64,000 nucleotides of DNA from Magnetospirillum sp. XM-1 (GCF_001511835.1 NZ_LN997848.1:992001-1056000), one strand, 5' to 3'. Positions 29,314 through 38,115 are shown, counted from the stretch's first letter. Translations and numbers: made by a program. Notes: generated by a model from the sequence alone, not told the origin.

Positions 29314-29792
29314 GGGTGATCGAAGCTTCCGAATTGGCGGAGCTTTCCGCCAGGGCCGCCCAATTGCCGCGTCGGCGGCTCAACCTCAACCTGCACGGCG
29401 AGCCCGCGGATCCGGTCCAGCGCATGGTGATCGCCTTCGAGCCGGACACCTATATCCGCGCCCACCGCCATCCCGCCCAGTTCGAGACCTTCATCCTGCT
29501 GCAAGGCCGCTGCTCTTTGTTGACCTTCGCCGAAGACGGCGCGGTCGAGCGCCGCATCGAACTGGCCGATGACGCGACCCGCGTGGTGGAGATCCCCGCC
29601 GGCACCTGGCATTCCCTGGTGTCGGGCGCGCCGGGAACCCAGGTGGTCGAGGTCAAGCCCGGCCCCTACCAGCCGACCACCGAGGCCGATTTCGCCGCCT
29701 GGGCGCCACCCGAGGGCCATGCCGCCGCCGCCGCCTGCCGCGACTGGATAAGGGGTTGCAGAATCGGTGAGCGGTTCAATTTCCAGGGCTAG
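29310..29792 (+). CDS. wbuC: WbuC-family cupin metalloprotein
   Basis: A 160-residue cupin. LNLNLHGEPADPVQRMVIAF leads into the metal motif TYIRAHRHPAQFETFILLQG, and the second motif is EIPAGTWHSLVSG. This is the layout of WbuC proteins found in O-antigen loci, whose reaction is not established. It overlaps the upstream stop as ATGA and is the last gene of the 26391-29792 run. Confidence 0.85.
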   Translation: MRVIEASELAELSARAAQLPRRRLNLNLHGEPADPVQRMVIAFEPDTYIRAHRHPAQFETFILLQGRCSLLTFAEDGAVERRIELADDATRVVEIPAGTWHSLVSGAPGTQVVEVKPGPYQPTTEADFAAWAPPEGHAAAAACRDWIRGCRIGERFNFQG

Positions 29793-29968
29793 TCATGCCG
29801 CAGCGCAGCAAGAGTTGACTTGTAAATGTTACAATCAGACAAGGCATTCCACTTCCCATAACAGGAATCTATGCCATACTCCCCGAGGTCCGTGCCGTCG
29901 GGTCGAGGGGACATGTCTTGGCTCGACTTCCGCATAAGGCGCAGGACAGACAGAATATGGAGGGGTCG

Positions 29969-30445
29969 ATGAAAAAGTGGATTGCTTCGACTGTTGTCGC
30001 CTTGGCGGCGCTGTTCGCCTTCGGCCATGAGGCCCGCGCCGAGGGTGGCGTGGTGCTGGGCGTGCTGACCTGCAGCAAGTCCGGCGCAGGCATCACCTAT
30101 GTGCTCCATTCCCGCAATCCGGTGACCTGCGAGTACAACGGCGTCGGCGGCCCGTCCAAGTATACCGGCAAGAGCGGCATCCTGTTCGGCGTCGATCTCG
30201 AGATCGAGCACATGGACGGCATGGCCTACCTGGTGATCGGCGGCACCGCCACCGACAAGAACAGCCTGCAGGGCTATTACGTCGGCGCCAAGGCCTCGGT
30301 GACCGTGGGCGTCGGCCTGGCGGCGCAGGCGGGTCTGGTCGGCGTCGGCAACGACTTCGTCCTGGTTCCCGTGGGTCTGGGCGGCCAGATCGGTATCGGC
30401 GCCACCGCCGGCATCGCCTACGTGGACATCATGGGCGCCAAGTAA
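29969..30445 (+). CDS. Secreted DUF992 protein
   Basis: A 158-residue exported protein of unknown function. The signal peptide is MKKWIASTVVALAALFAFGH with a predicted cut after ARA. The mature part matches the DUF992 layout: GVLTCSKSGAGI, then a Cys-containing strand (NPVTCEY), and repeated glycine-rich beta stretches (VGVGLAAQAGLVGVG). GGAGG precedes the ATG. An in-frame upstream ATG at 29918 would bury the signal peptide and is rejected. The gene has an AT-rich 176-base leader region and its own terminator, so it is probably monocistronic. Confidence 0.88.
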   Translation: MKKWIASTVVALAALFAFGHEARAEGGVVLGVLTCSKSGAGITYVLHSRNPVTCEYNGVGGPSKYTGKSGILFGVDLEIEHMDGMAYLVIGGTATDKNSLQGYYVGAKASVTVGVGLAAQAGLVGVGNDFVLVPVGLGGQIGIGATAGIAYVDIMGAK

Positions 30446-30470
30446 GCCCGCTTCACGGCATGACGACAAA

Positions 30471-30499
30471 GGCGGGAAGGCTACCTTCCCGCCTTTTTC
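30471..30499 (+). terminator. Rho-independent terminator after the DUF992 gene
   Basis: A perfect 10-base-pair stem (GGCGGGAAGG with CCTTCCCGCC) around a 3-base loop, followed by TTTTTCT. It starts 25 bases after the DUF992 stop and ends at the stop of the convergent Mur ligase gene, so it may also help end that transcript. Confidence 0.93.
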
Positions 30500-31890
30500 T
30501 ATGGCTTCAGCCGGTCCAGGATCTCGGCGGCGAACTGGGACAGCGTGTCGTCGCGCGCGCCCATCACCACGATGCGGTCGCCGGGACGGGCATTTTCCAC
30601 CAGGAAGTCGCCGCAGGCGGCGCGCTCGCCCAAGGCCAGGGCGCGCCGCCCGATTCCCTCGGCGATGTGGGCGCTGGTTACCGAGCGGTCCACGGTGCCG
30701 CCGAAATAGGCCGGGTCGGGCATCACCAGCAGGTCGTCGGGGCCCAGCCGCTCGGCGAAGCAGGCGATGAACTCGTCCTTCATCAGGCGCAGCGGCCCGA
30801 AGCCGTGGGGCTGGAACATCACCAGCAGGCGGCCCGGCCAGTCGTGCAGGGTGGAAAGGGTGGCGGCGATCTTGTCGGGGTTGTGGGCGAAATCGTCGAT
30901 CACCGTGACGCCGCCCTTGGTCCCCACCGTCTCTAGACGGCGGCGCACGCCGGAAAATTCAGCCAGGGCGGCGGCGGCATCCTCCAGGCTTGCTCCGGCG
31001 GCCCGCGCGGCGGCCAGGGCGGCCAGGGCGTTGGCGACGTTGTGGCGCCCGGGCACCAGCAGCCTGACCGCCACCGTTTGGCCCCCCTTCTCGCGCACCT
31101 TGAAGCCGATGCCGTCGGGGGCGGGCGTCACGTCTTGGGCCAGCAGGTCGGCGTCCTGGTCGGACAGGCTGTAGGTCCTGACCTTGTCCGCCGGCAAGGT
31201 GGCGGCCAGCGCCGCCGTCTCGTCATTGTCGAGGTTGAGCACCGCCACTTCCGCCTTGGCGGTGAAGTCGGCGAACAGGCGGCGCAGTTCCTCCATGGAC
31301 TTGTGGTCCAGCGCGATGTTGTTCACCACCGCTATCCAAGGGGTGTAATTGGCGATGGAGCCGTCGCTTTCGTCCACCTCGGCGACGAAGGCCGGGCCAT
31401 CGCCCACCAGGGCGCTGGAAAAGGGTGATTCGGGGCGGACGAAATTCTTCATCACCGCGCCGTTCATCACGGTGGGCCGGTGGCCGCAGCGTTCCAGAAT
31501 CCAGCCCAGCATGCCGGTGGTGGTGGACTTGCCGCTGGTGCCGGCGATGCCGATGGGAAGCTTTGCCTCGTTGAACAGGCGGGCCAGCAATTGCGGCCGG
31601 GTGAGGTGGGCGGCGCCCAGGGCGCGGGCCGCCACCACGTCGGGCACGCTGTCTTCCACCGCCGCCGAGGTGACCAGCACCTGGGCGGGATCGGTGATTC
31701 CGCTGCCGTCCTGGGGAAACAGGCGGATGCCCAATCCTTGCAGGTATTCGAACTTGGGCGCCAGGCGCCCCTGATCCAGCGAGCGGTCGGACCCGGCGAC
31801 GGCGAAGCCGCGGGCATGGACGATCAGGGCCAGGGGCAGCATGCCGCTGCCGCCGATGCCGCAAAAGAAATAGGGGGTGTCGTGCTCCAT
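30499..31890 (-). CDS. Mur ligase family protein (MurC/Mpl-like)
   Basis: A 463-residue Mur ligase. The N-terminal UDP-binding domain starts [17 protein letters not shown]. The ATP loop reads [20 protein letters not shown], with Ser-Gly-Lys-Ser in place of the usual GTHGKTT of MurC and Mpl. The central domain has [14 protein letters not shown] and [13 protein letters not shown]. The C-terminal part has [11 protein letters not shown] and [13 protein letters not shown], both variants of MurC motifs. It probably ligates a peptide or amino acid to UDP-MurNAc in peptidoglycan recycling, as suggested by the divergent LD-carboxypeptidase gene 49 bases away. Whether it is a true Mpl or a divergent MurC paralogue is open. 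Confidence 0.8.
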   Translation of the reverse strand: MEHDTPYFFCGIGGSGMLPLALIVHARGFAVAGSDRSLDQGRLAPKFEYLQGLGIRLFPQDGSGITDPAQVLVTSAAVEDSVPDVVAARALGAAHLTRPQLLARLFNEAKLPIGIAGTSGKSTTTGMLGWILERCGHRPTVMNGAVMKNFVRPESPFSSALVGDGPAFVAEVDESDGSIANYTPWIAVVNNIALDHKSMEELRRLFADFTAKAEVAVLNLDNDETAALAATLPADKVRTYSLSDQDADLLAQDVTPAPDGIGFKVREKGGQTVAVRLLVPGRHNVANALAALAAARAAGASLEDAAAALAEFSGVRRRLETVGTKGGVTVIDDFAHNPDKIAATLSTLHDWPGRLLVMFQPHGFGPLRLMKDEFIACFAERLGPDDLLVMPDPAYFGGTVDRSVTSAHIAEGIGRRALALGERAACGDFLVENARPGDRIVVMGARDDTLSQFAAEILDRLKP

Positions 31891-31939
31891 AGGCGGAGGC
31901 TACAATTCGCCGCTCCACACGGCAAGGGAATCGGCGGGG

Positions 31940-32785
31940 ATGGCTGAGCGCAAGACCAGGATCGGCGTCGTCGCGCCGGGCTCCGCCATCGACCGCGACG
32001 TGGCCGAGCGGGTGACGGCGCTGGCCGGCCGCCTCTATCCCGGCGGGCGGGTGGAACTGGTGTTCCATCCCCAATGCTTCGAAAGCCGCGGCCATTTCGC
32101 CGGCTCCGACGAAAGCCGCGCCGCCGCCTTCGTCCAGACCGCCAATGACGAAAGCCTGGACGCCCTGTGGTTCGCGCGCGGCGGCTACGGCGCCTGCCGC
32201 CTGATCGAAGCCGTGCTGCCCGCCCTGGGCGAGGTGGCGCGCCACAAGGTCTACATGGGCTATTCCGACGCCGGTTCGCTGCTGGGCGCGCTGTATGGAA
32301 GGGGATTCACCCGCCTCGCCCACGGTCCCATGCCGGTGGACGTCATCCGCGCGGGCGGCGAGGCGGCGGTGGCTCGGGCGCTCTCCTTCCTGGTAGAGCG
32401 CAATCCTCAGGCGCTGGAGCCGTCCCTGTCGGCGGAAGTGCCGGCGGCGGCCTTCAACCTCACCATTCTGTGCCATCTGATGGGCACGCCCTGGCAGCCC
32501 GATCTGTCGGGCCATGTGCTGATGGTCGAGGAGGTTTCGGAATACATGTACCGCATCGACCGCGACCTGTTCCAGCTGACCGGCAACCCGGCCATGCGCT
32601 GGGTGGCGGGGCTGAAGCTGGGCCGCTGTTCCGACATTCCGCCCAACCGGCCCGATTTCGGACAAAGCGAGGAAGAGGTGGCGCGGGCCTGGTGCCAGCG
32701 CTCGGGCATCGCCTATCTCGGCCGCGCCGATATCGGCCACGACGTGGGCAACAAGGTGGTGCCGTTCGGTTTATGGCGGGTGTGA
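31940..32785 (+). CDS. ldcA: LD-carboxypeptidase (muramoyl-tetrapeptide carboxypeptidase)
   Basis: A 281-residue S66-family peptidase. It shows RIGVVAPGSAIDRD at the start, LWFARGGYGACRLIEAVLP, and the catalytic serine in VYMGYSDAGSLLGAL. The later LMVEEVSEYMYRIDRDL carries the glutamate and DVGNKVVPFG the final motif region. It removes the terminal D-Ala from murein tetrapeptides during recycling. No signal peptide is seen, as expected for the cytoplasmic enzyme. It is divergent from the Mur ligase gene, an informative pairing. Confidence 0.88.
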   Translation: MAERKTRIGVVAPGSAIDRDVAERVTALAGRLYPGGRVELVFHPQCFESRGHFAGSDESRAAAFVQTANDESLDALWFARGGYGACRLIEAVLPALGEVARHKVYMGYSDAGSLLGALYGRGFTRLAHGPMPVDVIRAGGEAAVARALSFLVERNPQALEPSLSAEVPAAAFNLTILCHLMGTPWQPDLSGHVLMVEEVSEYMYRIDRDLFQLTGNPAMRWVAGLKLGRCSDIPPNRPDFGQSEEEVARAWCQRSGIAYLGRADIGHDVGNKVVPFGLWRV

Positions 32786-32798
32786 GATGCCTATTTCA

Positions 32799-32812
32799 TG
32801 CATCATAATGCA
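32799..32812. promoter_or_regulatory. BoxR-type operator, upstream of boxR
   Basis: TGCATCATAATGCA, a TGCA-N6-TGCA palindrome with a CATAAT -10-like core. It lies 75 bases before the boxR ATG and just after the ldcA stop. It suggests autoregulation of boxR. TGCA repeats are the known binding motif of BzdR/BoxR proteins. Confidence 0.8.
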
Positions 32813-32887
32813 TGTCGGCACTAGCCAATCCGGCACTCCCGTGCTTCACTGAAGGTCGGGCAAAACTGAGGTTCGGGTACGGGAAAC

Positions 32888-33760
32888 ATGGTCGAACAGG
32901 CGGAATTCGCCGTTCTCGCCAGACGGCTGGGGGATCGGGTCAAGCGCTTCCGCGCCCGGCGCGGCATGTCGCGCAAGGATCTGTCCAACCATGCCGGCAT
33001 TTCCGAACGCTACCTCGCCCAGTTGGAGGGCGGGCAGGCCAATGTCAGCGTCAACATCCTGTGGCTGCTGGCCCAGGCCATGGATACCCCCATCACCGAG
33101 ATGATCGAGGCGGAATCCGAGGCCAGCCACCCCGACCTGCCGCTGGCCAAGAAGTTCCTCGACCAGCTGAGCCCCGACCAGCAATCCGAGGCCTATGTCC
33201 TGCTGCGCCAGAATTTCAAGCGGGGCTTGAAGCTCAAGCGCCGGGTGGCGCTGATCGGCTTGCGCGGCGCCGGCAAGACCACGCTGGGCCAGGCGGTGGC
33301 CGAACGCTTCGGCGCGCCCTTCGTGCGCATCACCTCGGTGATCGAGCAGCTGGCCGGCATGGACATGACCGAGATCCTGCTGTCCATGGGCCAGAAGGGC
33401 TATCGCAAGCTGGAATACTCCGCCCTGGAGAATACGGTGGAGGGCTACCCCTCCATGGTGCTGGAGGCCGGTGGGTCCCTGGTCTCCGAGCCCCGCACCT
33501 TCGAATTGCTGCTGCAATCGTGCTTCACCGTCTGGGTCCAGGCCAGCCCGGAGGACCACATGCGCCGCGTCATGGGCCAGGGCGACATGCGCCCCATCGC
33601 CGGCCAGCAGATGGCGGCCATGGAGGATCTGCGCACCATCCTCGATGCCCGGCGCCATCTCTATGGCCGGGCCGACGCGGTGCTCAACACCTCGGGCCGC
33701 GCCATCGCCGACAGCGTCGAGGAATTGTCGCGCCTGTGCGCCCCGCATCTGGGACTGTGA
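32888..33760 (+). CDS. boxR: BoxR/BzdR-type benzoyl-CoA-responsive repressor
   Basis: A 290-residue fusion of an XRE-type helix-turn-helix domain and a shikimate-kinase-like domain, the architecture of BzdR and BoxR. The HTH lies at about residues 26-50 (GMSRKDLSNHAGISERYLAQ). A linker follows, then the kinase-like domain with Walker A GLRGAGKTTLG at about 124-134 and ALENTVEGYPSMVLEAGGSL. In this family the kinase-like domain senses benzoyl-CoA, which releases the repressor from TGCA sites. The gene stands between operators at 32799 and 33774, at the head of the formate dehydrogenase and box genes. Confidence 0.93.
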   Translation: MVEQAEFAVLARRLGDRVKRFRARRGMSRKDLSNHAGISERYLAQLEGGQANVSVNILWLLAQAMDTPITEMIEAESEASHPDLPLAKKFLDQLSPDQQSEAYVLLRQNFKRGLKLKRRVALIGLRGAGKTTLGQAVAERFGAPFVRITSVIEQLAGMDMTEILLSMGQKGYRKLEYSALENTVEGYPSMVLEAGGSLVSEPRTFELLLQSCFTVWVQASPEDHMRRVMGQGDMRPIAGQQMAAMEDLRTILDARRHLYGRADAVLNTSGRAIADSVEELSRLCAPHLGL

Positions 33761-33773
33761 TTCTTCGCACACA

Positions 33774-33787
33774 TGCACTATAGTGCA
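33774..33787. promoter_or_regulatory. BoxR-type operator, upstream of the formate dehydrogenase operon
   Basis: TGCACTATAGTGCA, a perfect 14-base palindrome that contains TATAGT, a -10-like hexamer. It ends only 4 bases before the ATG of the NuoEF-like gene at 33792. Bound repressor would therefore cover the -10 and the translation start region. If transcription starts here the message would be nearly leaderless, so an additional upstream promoter (read-through from boxR) is also possible. Confidence 0.83.
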
Positions 33788-33791
33788 TGGC

Positions 33792-35384
33792 ATGAGCGCC
33801 GCCCCCCGCACCCACCGCCGTCTCGGCCCCGCCGCCGCCTCGCCCCAATCCGTGGCCGAGATCGTCTCGCTGCTGCCCGCGGATTTCCGCCGCCGCGACC
33901 TGCTGATCGAGAACCTGCACGTGCTGCAGGATCGCTTCGGCGGCCTGCATCGCCGCCACTTGGCCGCCCTGGCCGAGGAGATGCGCCTTGCCCCCGCCGA
34001 GGTGCAGGAGGTGGCCAGTTTCTACGCCCATTTCCGTCTGCTGGGTGACGACGAGACGGCGCCCAAGGCCGTGGTGCGCCGCTGCACCGGCCCGGCCTGC
34101 GCCATGCGTCCCCTCGACATGAACGGCCTGCCCGAGGGCGTGGCGGTGGAGGACGCGCCCTGCATGGGATTGTGCGACCACGCCCCCGCCGCCCTGGCCG
34201 GCAAGGTTCCGGTGCGGGCGGCCGACGGGGGCAAGGTGGCGGCGGCCCTGGCTTCGGCCCAAGTCACGGCGGCGTCGCCCGCCTATGATTATCCCGTCCT
34301 GGCCCGCTGCCTGTCGGGCGAGTTGCCCCGCGACGAGGCGCTGGCCGAACTGGATAAGGCGGGCCTGCGCGGCATGGGCGGGGCGGGCTTTCCCACCGCC
34401 CGCAAGTGGCGGAGCGTGGCGGCGCAAGCCGCGCCGCGCCTGGTGGTGGTCAACGCCGACGAGGGCGAGCCCGGCACCTTCAAGGACCGCTGGTTCCTGG
34501 AGCATCACGCCGCCCGTGTCCTGGAAGGCACGCTCGTCGCCGCCTGGGCGGTGGAGGCGGACGAGGCCTATATCTATCTCCGCGACGAGTATGCAGACCT
34601 GCATAAAGCCCTGGGCGAGGCGATTCGCCGGCTGCCCGGCGGCGTGACAATCCACCTGCGCCGGGGCGCCGGCGCCTATGTCTGCGGCGAGGAATCGGCG
34701 CTGATCGAAAGCCTGGAAGGCAAGCGCGGCTACCCGCGCCAGCGTCCGCCCTATGTGGCGGAGGTCGGGCTGTTCGGACGGCCCACCCTGGTCAACAACG
34801 TCGAGACCCTCTACTGGGTCAGCCGCATCCTGGCCGAGGGGGCGGAATTGTTCGCTCGTGCGGGCCGCAACGGACACCAGGGCTTTCGCACCTATTCCGT
34901 CTCGGGCCGGGTCAGCGAGCCGGGGGTCAAGATCGCCCCCAACGGCATCACCATCACCGAGCTGATCGAGGAATTCTGCGGCGGCATGGAAGCGGGGCAT
35001 CGCCTCTCCGCCTATCTGCCGGGCGGCGCCTCGGGCGGCTTTTTGCCCGCCCACCTGACGCCGCCCTTAGCCTTCGGCGCCATCGAGGAGCATGGCGGCT
35101 TCATCGGCTCGGCGGCGGTGGTGGTGTTCTCCCAGGCCGACGACCTGCGGGCGGCGGCGCTGGACCTTGCGCGCTTCTTCGCCCATGAAAGCTGCGGCCA
35201 GTGTACCCCCTGCCGGGTGGGCACCGCCAAGTCGGTGGACCTGCTGGCCCGGCCGGATTGGGACCGGGACCTGCTGCATGATCTGGCGAGCGTGATGCGT
35301 GATGCCTCCATCTGCGGGTTGGGCCAGGCGGCGCCCAATGTGTGGCAGAGCCTGTTGCGTCACTTCCCGGAGGTGGCGAGATGA
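33792..35384 (+). CDS. fdsB: NAD-dependent formate dehydrogenase, fused gamma-beta subunit (FdsG-FdsB)
   Basis: A 530-residue fusion. Residues about 20-160 are NuoE/FdsG-like with a [2Fe-2S] site: C-x4-C in RRCTGPACAM and C-x3-C in APCMGLC. Residues about 180-530 are NuoF/FdsB-like, with GLRGMGGAGFPTARKW and NADEGEPGTFKDRW (NADH and FMN sites), GAYVCGEESALIESLEGKRG, and the [4Fe-4S] motif ESCGQCTPCRVG plus a later cysteine in DASICGLGQ. It passes electrons from formate to NAD. It starts just after a BoxR operator and its stop overlaps the next ATG as ATGA. Separate fdsG, fdsC and fdsD genes are not seen. Confidence 0.88.
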   Translation: MSAAPRTHRRLGPAAASPQSVAEIVSLLPADFRRRDLLIENLHVLQDRFGGLHRRHLAALAEEMRLAPAEVQEVASFYAHFRLLGDDETAPKAVVRRCTGPACAMRPLDMNGLPEGVAVEDAPCMGLCDHAPAALAGKVPVRAADGGKVAAALASAQVTAASPAYDYPVLARCLSGELPRDEALAELDKAGLRGMGGAGFPTARKWRSVAAQAAPRLVVVNADEGEPGTFKDRWFLEHHAARVLEGTLVAAWAVEADEAYIYLRDEYADLHKALGEAIRRLPGGVTIHLRRGAGAYVCGEESALIESLEGKRGYPRQRPPYVAEVGLFGRPTLVNNVETLYWVSRILAEGAELFARAGRNGHQGFRTYSVSGRVSEPGVKIAPNGITITELIEEFCGGMEAGHRLSAYLPGGASGGFLPAHLTPPLAFGAIEEHGGFIGSAAVVVFSQADDLRAAALDLARFFAHESCGQCTPCRVGTAKSVDLLARPDWDRDLLHDLASVMRDASICGLGQAAPNVWQSLLRHFPEVAR

Positions 35385-38050
35385 TCCGCTTCACCCTGGA
35401 CGGAGCCGAGGTGGAGGCCGAAGACGGTGAGACCCTGTGGCAGGTGTCCAAGCGTTTGGGCAACACGCTGCCGCACCTGTGCCACACCGACCGGCCCGGC
35501 TTTGCGCCCGAGGGCAATTGCCGCGCCTGCGTCGTCGAGATCAAGGGCGAACGCGCCCTGGCGGCGTCGTGTCGCCGCACGCCTTCCCCCGGCATGGTGG
35601 TGATCAGCCGGGGCGAGCGGGTGGAGAAGGCGCGCAAGCTGGTGTTCGAGCTGCTGCTGGCCGATCACGCCTCGCCCGATCCCGACTCGGCCTTTAAGCG
35701 CTGGGCCGGGCAGGTGGGGGTGACGAAGAGCCGCTTCGCTCCTACCGCCGCTCCCATCCGCCTCGACGCGTCCCACCCGGCCATGGCAGTGCGGCTTGAC
35801 GCCTGCATCCACTGCACGCTGTGCCTGCGCGCCTGCCGCGAGGTGCAGGTCAACGACGTGATCGGCATGAGCGGAAGGGGGGCGGAGAGCCGCATCACCT
35901 TCGACTTCAATGATCCCATGGGGGCCAGTTCCTGCGTCGGCTGCGGCGAATGCGTCCAGGCCTGCCCTACCGGCGCGCTGCTGCCGGCGGGCGGCCCGGT
36001 TAAGGCCGAGCGCAGCGTCGACAGCCTGTGTCCCTATTGCGGCGTCGGCTGCCAGGTCACCTACCATGTGACGGGCGACGAGATCATCGCCGCCACGGGA
36101 CGCGACGGACTGGCCAACCACGAACGCCTGTGCGTCAAGGGCCGCTTCGGCTTCGACTATTCCCGCCATCCCCAGCGCCTGACCGTGCCGCTGATCCGCA
36201 AGGAAGGCGCGCCCAAGGAACTGATCGATCCGGCCGATCCCTTTACCCATTTCCGCCCTGCCACCTGGGACGAGGCGCTGGATTTCGCCGCCGCGGGGCT
36301 CAAACGGCTGCCCAAGGAATCGCTGGCGGGACTGGGCTCGGCCAAGGGCTCCAACGAGGAGGCCTATCTGTTCCAGAAGCTGGTGCGCACCGGCTTTAAG
36401 TCCAACAACGTCGACCACTGCACCCGGCTGTGCCACGCCTCCTCGGTGGCGGCGCTCCTGGAAGGCATCGGGTCGGGCGCCGTCACCGCGCCGGTGGCTG
36501 AGGTGGCAAACGCCGAGGTGATCATCCTGATCGGCGCCAACCCGTCCGCCAACCATCCGGTGGCGGCTAGCTTCATCAAGAACGCCGTGAAGAAGGGGGC
36601 GCGGCTGGTGATCCTCGACCCCCGGGGCCAGGCGCTGACCCGCTTCGCCAGCCATCACCTGAAATTCAACAACGGCACCGACGTGGCGCTGCTCAACGCC
36701 CTGCTGCACGTCATCGTCGCCGAGGAGCTGTACGACAAGGATTTCGTGGCGGCGCGCACCATCGGCTTCGCCGAGCTGGCCGCACATCTCGACGCCTATT
36801 CCCCCGAAGCCATGGCCCCGGTCTGCGGCATCGATGCCGGCGCCATCCGGGCGGTGGCGCGCCTTTATGCCCGCGCCGCCTCTGCCATGATCCTGTGGGG
36901 CATGGGGGTGTCGCAGCACAGCCACGGCACCGACAATTCCCGTTGCCTGATCGCGCTGGCCCTGCTGTGCGGGCAGGTGGGCAAGGCGGGGTCCGGCCTG
37001 CATCCGTTGCGGGGACAGAACAACGTCCAGGGCGCGTCGGATGCCGGGCTGATCCCCATGATGCTGCCCGATTACGGCCGGGTGGGGATGGAGGCGGCGC
37101 GAGGCCGCTTCGAGGCCGGCTGGGGGCTGGCGCTGGATTCCGTCCCCGGCCTGACCGTGGTCGAAATGATGAAGGCGGCGGAAAAGGGCGAGATTCGCGG
37201 CATGTACGTGGAGGGCGAGAACCCGGCCATGTCCGATCCCGACCTCGCCCATGCAAGGGGCGCGCTGGCGGGTCTCGACCATCTGGTGGTCCAGGACATC
37301 TTCCTCACCGAGACCGCCATGCTGGCCGACGTGGTGCTGCCGGCGTCCAGCTTCTTCGAAAAGACCGGCACCTTCACCAACACCGACCGCCACGTGCAGC
37401 TGGGCCGCCAGGTCATCGACCCGCCGGGCGAGGCGCGGCCCGATTTGTGGATCATTGCCGAGATGGCGAGGCGTCTGGGCCTGCCCTGGAGCTATGACGG
37501 CCCCAAAGCCGTGTTCGACGAGATGCGGGGCCTGATGGGCTCGCTCGCCGGCATCACCTGGGACCGGCTGGAAGGCGAAGGCGGCATCACCTATCCGGCG
37601 GGCAAGGCCATCCTGTTCGACGATGCCTTCCCCACCGAGACCGGCAAGGCCCGGCTGGTTCCCGCCTCGGGCCTCGCCCCGGCGGAAGTTCCCGACGCGG
37701 CCTTCCCCTTCCTGCTGTCCACCGGGCGGGTGCTGGAACATTGGCACACCGGTTCCATGACGCGGCGCTCAGGGGTGCTCGACACCCTGCAAGGCGTGCC
37801 GGCGGTCAATGTCAGTCCCGTGGACATGGCCCGCCTGGGGCTGGACGAGGGCGCCATGGTGCGTCTGGAAAGCCGGCGCGGCAGCATCCAGGCGGTGGCG
37901 GCGGCGGATTCGCGGCTCGAGCCCGGCGCGCTGTTCATGCCCTTCTGCTTCACCGAGGCGGCGGCCAACCTGCTGACCAATCCGGTGCTGGACCCGGTGG
38001 CGAAGATTCCCGAACTGAAGGTCTCTGCCGTTCGGCTATATGCATTATAA
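35381..38050 (+). CDS. fdsA: Formate dehydrogenase catalytic (alpha) subunit
   Basis: An 889-residue molybdenum or tungsten bis-MGD enzyme. In order: an N-terminal [2Fe-2S] domain (LCHTDRPGFAPEGNCRACVV); a pair of [4Fe-4S] sites (CIHCTLCLRACREVQ and CVGCGECVQACPTGAL); the molybdopterin-domain cluster CPYCGVGC; and the catalytic Cys351 in HCTRLCHASSV, with the following His. The NuoG-type His/Cys cluster expected after LLADH is replaced by a cysteine-free stretch. The enzyme oxidises formate to CO2. It is coupled to the FdsG-FdsB fusion and lies within the BoxR-operator region, which suggests it consumes formate released by BoxC. Its TAA stop lies inside the next operator. Confidence 0.88.
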   Translation: MIRFTLDGAEVEAEDGETLWQVSKRLGNTLPHLCHTDRPGFAPEGNCRACVVEIKGERALAASCRRTPSPGMVVISRGERVEKARKLVFELLLADHASPDPDSAFKRWAGQVGVTKSRFAPTAAPIRLDASHPAMAVRLDACIHCTLCLRACREVQVNDVIGMSGRGAESRITFDFNDPMGASSCVGCGECVQACPTGALLPAGGPVKAERSVDSLCPYCGVGCQVTYHVTGDEIIAATGRDGLANHERLCVKGRFGFDYSRHPQRLTVPLIRKEGAPKELIDPADPFTHFRPATWDEALDFAAAGLKRLPKESLAGLGSAKGSNEEAYLFQKLVRTGFKSNNVDHCTRLCHASSVAALLEGIGSGAVTAPVAEVANAEVIILIGANPSANHPVAASFIKNAVKKGARLVILDPRGQALTRFASHHLKFNNGTDVALLNALLHVIVAEELYDKDFVAARTIGFAELAAHLDAYSPEAMAPVCGIDAGAIRAVARLYARAASAMILWGMGVSQHSHGTDNSRCLIALALLCGQVGKAGSGLHPLRGQNNVQGASDAGLIPMMLPDYGRVGMEAARGRFEAGWGLALDSVPGLTVVEMMKAAEKGEIRGMYVEGENPAMSDPDLAHARGALAGLDHLVVQDIFLTETAMLADVVLPASSFFEKTGTFTNTDRHVQLGRQVIDPPGEARPDLWIIAEMARRLGLPWSYDGPKAVFDEMRGLMGSLAGITWDRLEGEGGITYPAGKAILFDDAFPTETGKARLVPASGLAPAEVPDAAFPFLLSTGRVLEHWHTGSMTRRSGVLDTLQGVPAVNVSPVDMARLGLDEGAMVRLESRRGSIQAVAAADSRLEPGALFMPFCFTEAAANLLTNPVLDPVAKIPELKVSAVRLYAL

Positions 38051-38054
38051 TGCT
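38041..38054. promoter_or_regulatory. BoxR-type operator overlapping the fdsA stop codon
   Basis: TGCATTATAATGCT is a palindrome with one end mismatch and contains a perfect TATAAT. The fdsA TAA stop (38048-38050) is part of it. It lies 62 bases before the GTG start of the DUF4863 gene and probably controls that gene, the hydrolase and boxD. Confidence 0.78.
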
Positions 38055-38115
38055 TCTAAGGCGGCAATTCAGGTGATATAGTTCCGGTCGTTCATCTCAA
38101 CGGGAGCGATCGGCC

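Noticed and set aside
29815..29880. TTGACT and CATACT upstream of the DUF992 gene as a promoter.
   Set aside because: No -35/-10 pair has acceptable spacing; the region is AT-rich and probably holds the promoter but I cannot place it.
35360..37747. Minus-strand open frame (795 codons) opposite the formate dehydrogenase gene.
   Set aside because: It is a shadow of fdsA: no domains, His/Gly/Gln-rich, and no ribosome binding site or context support.
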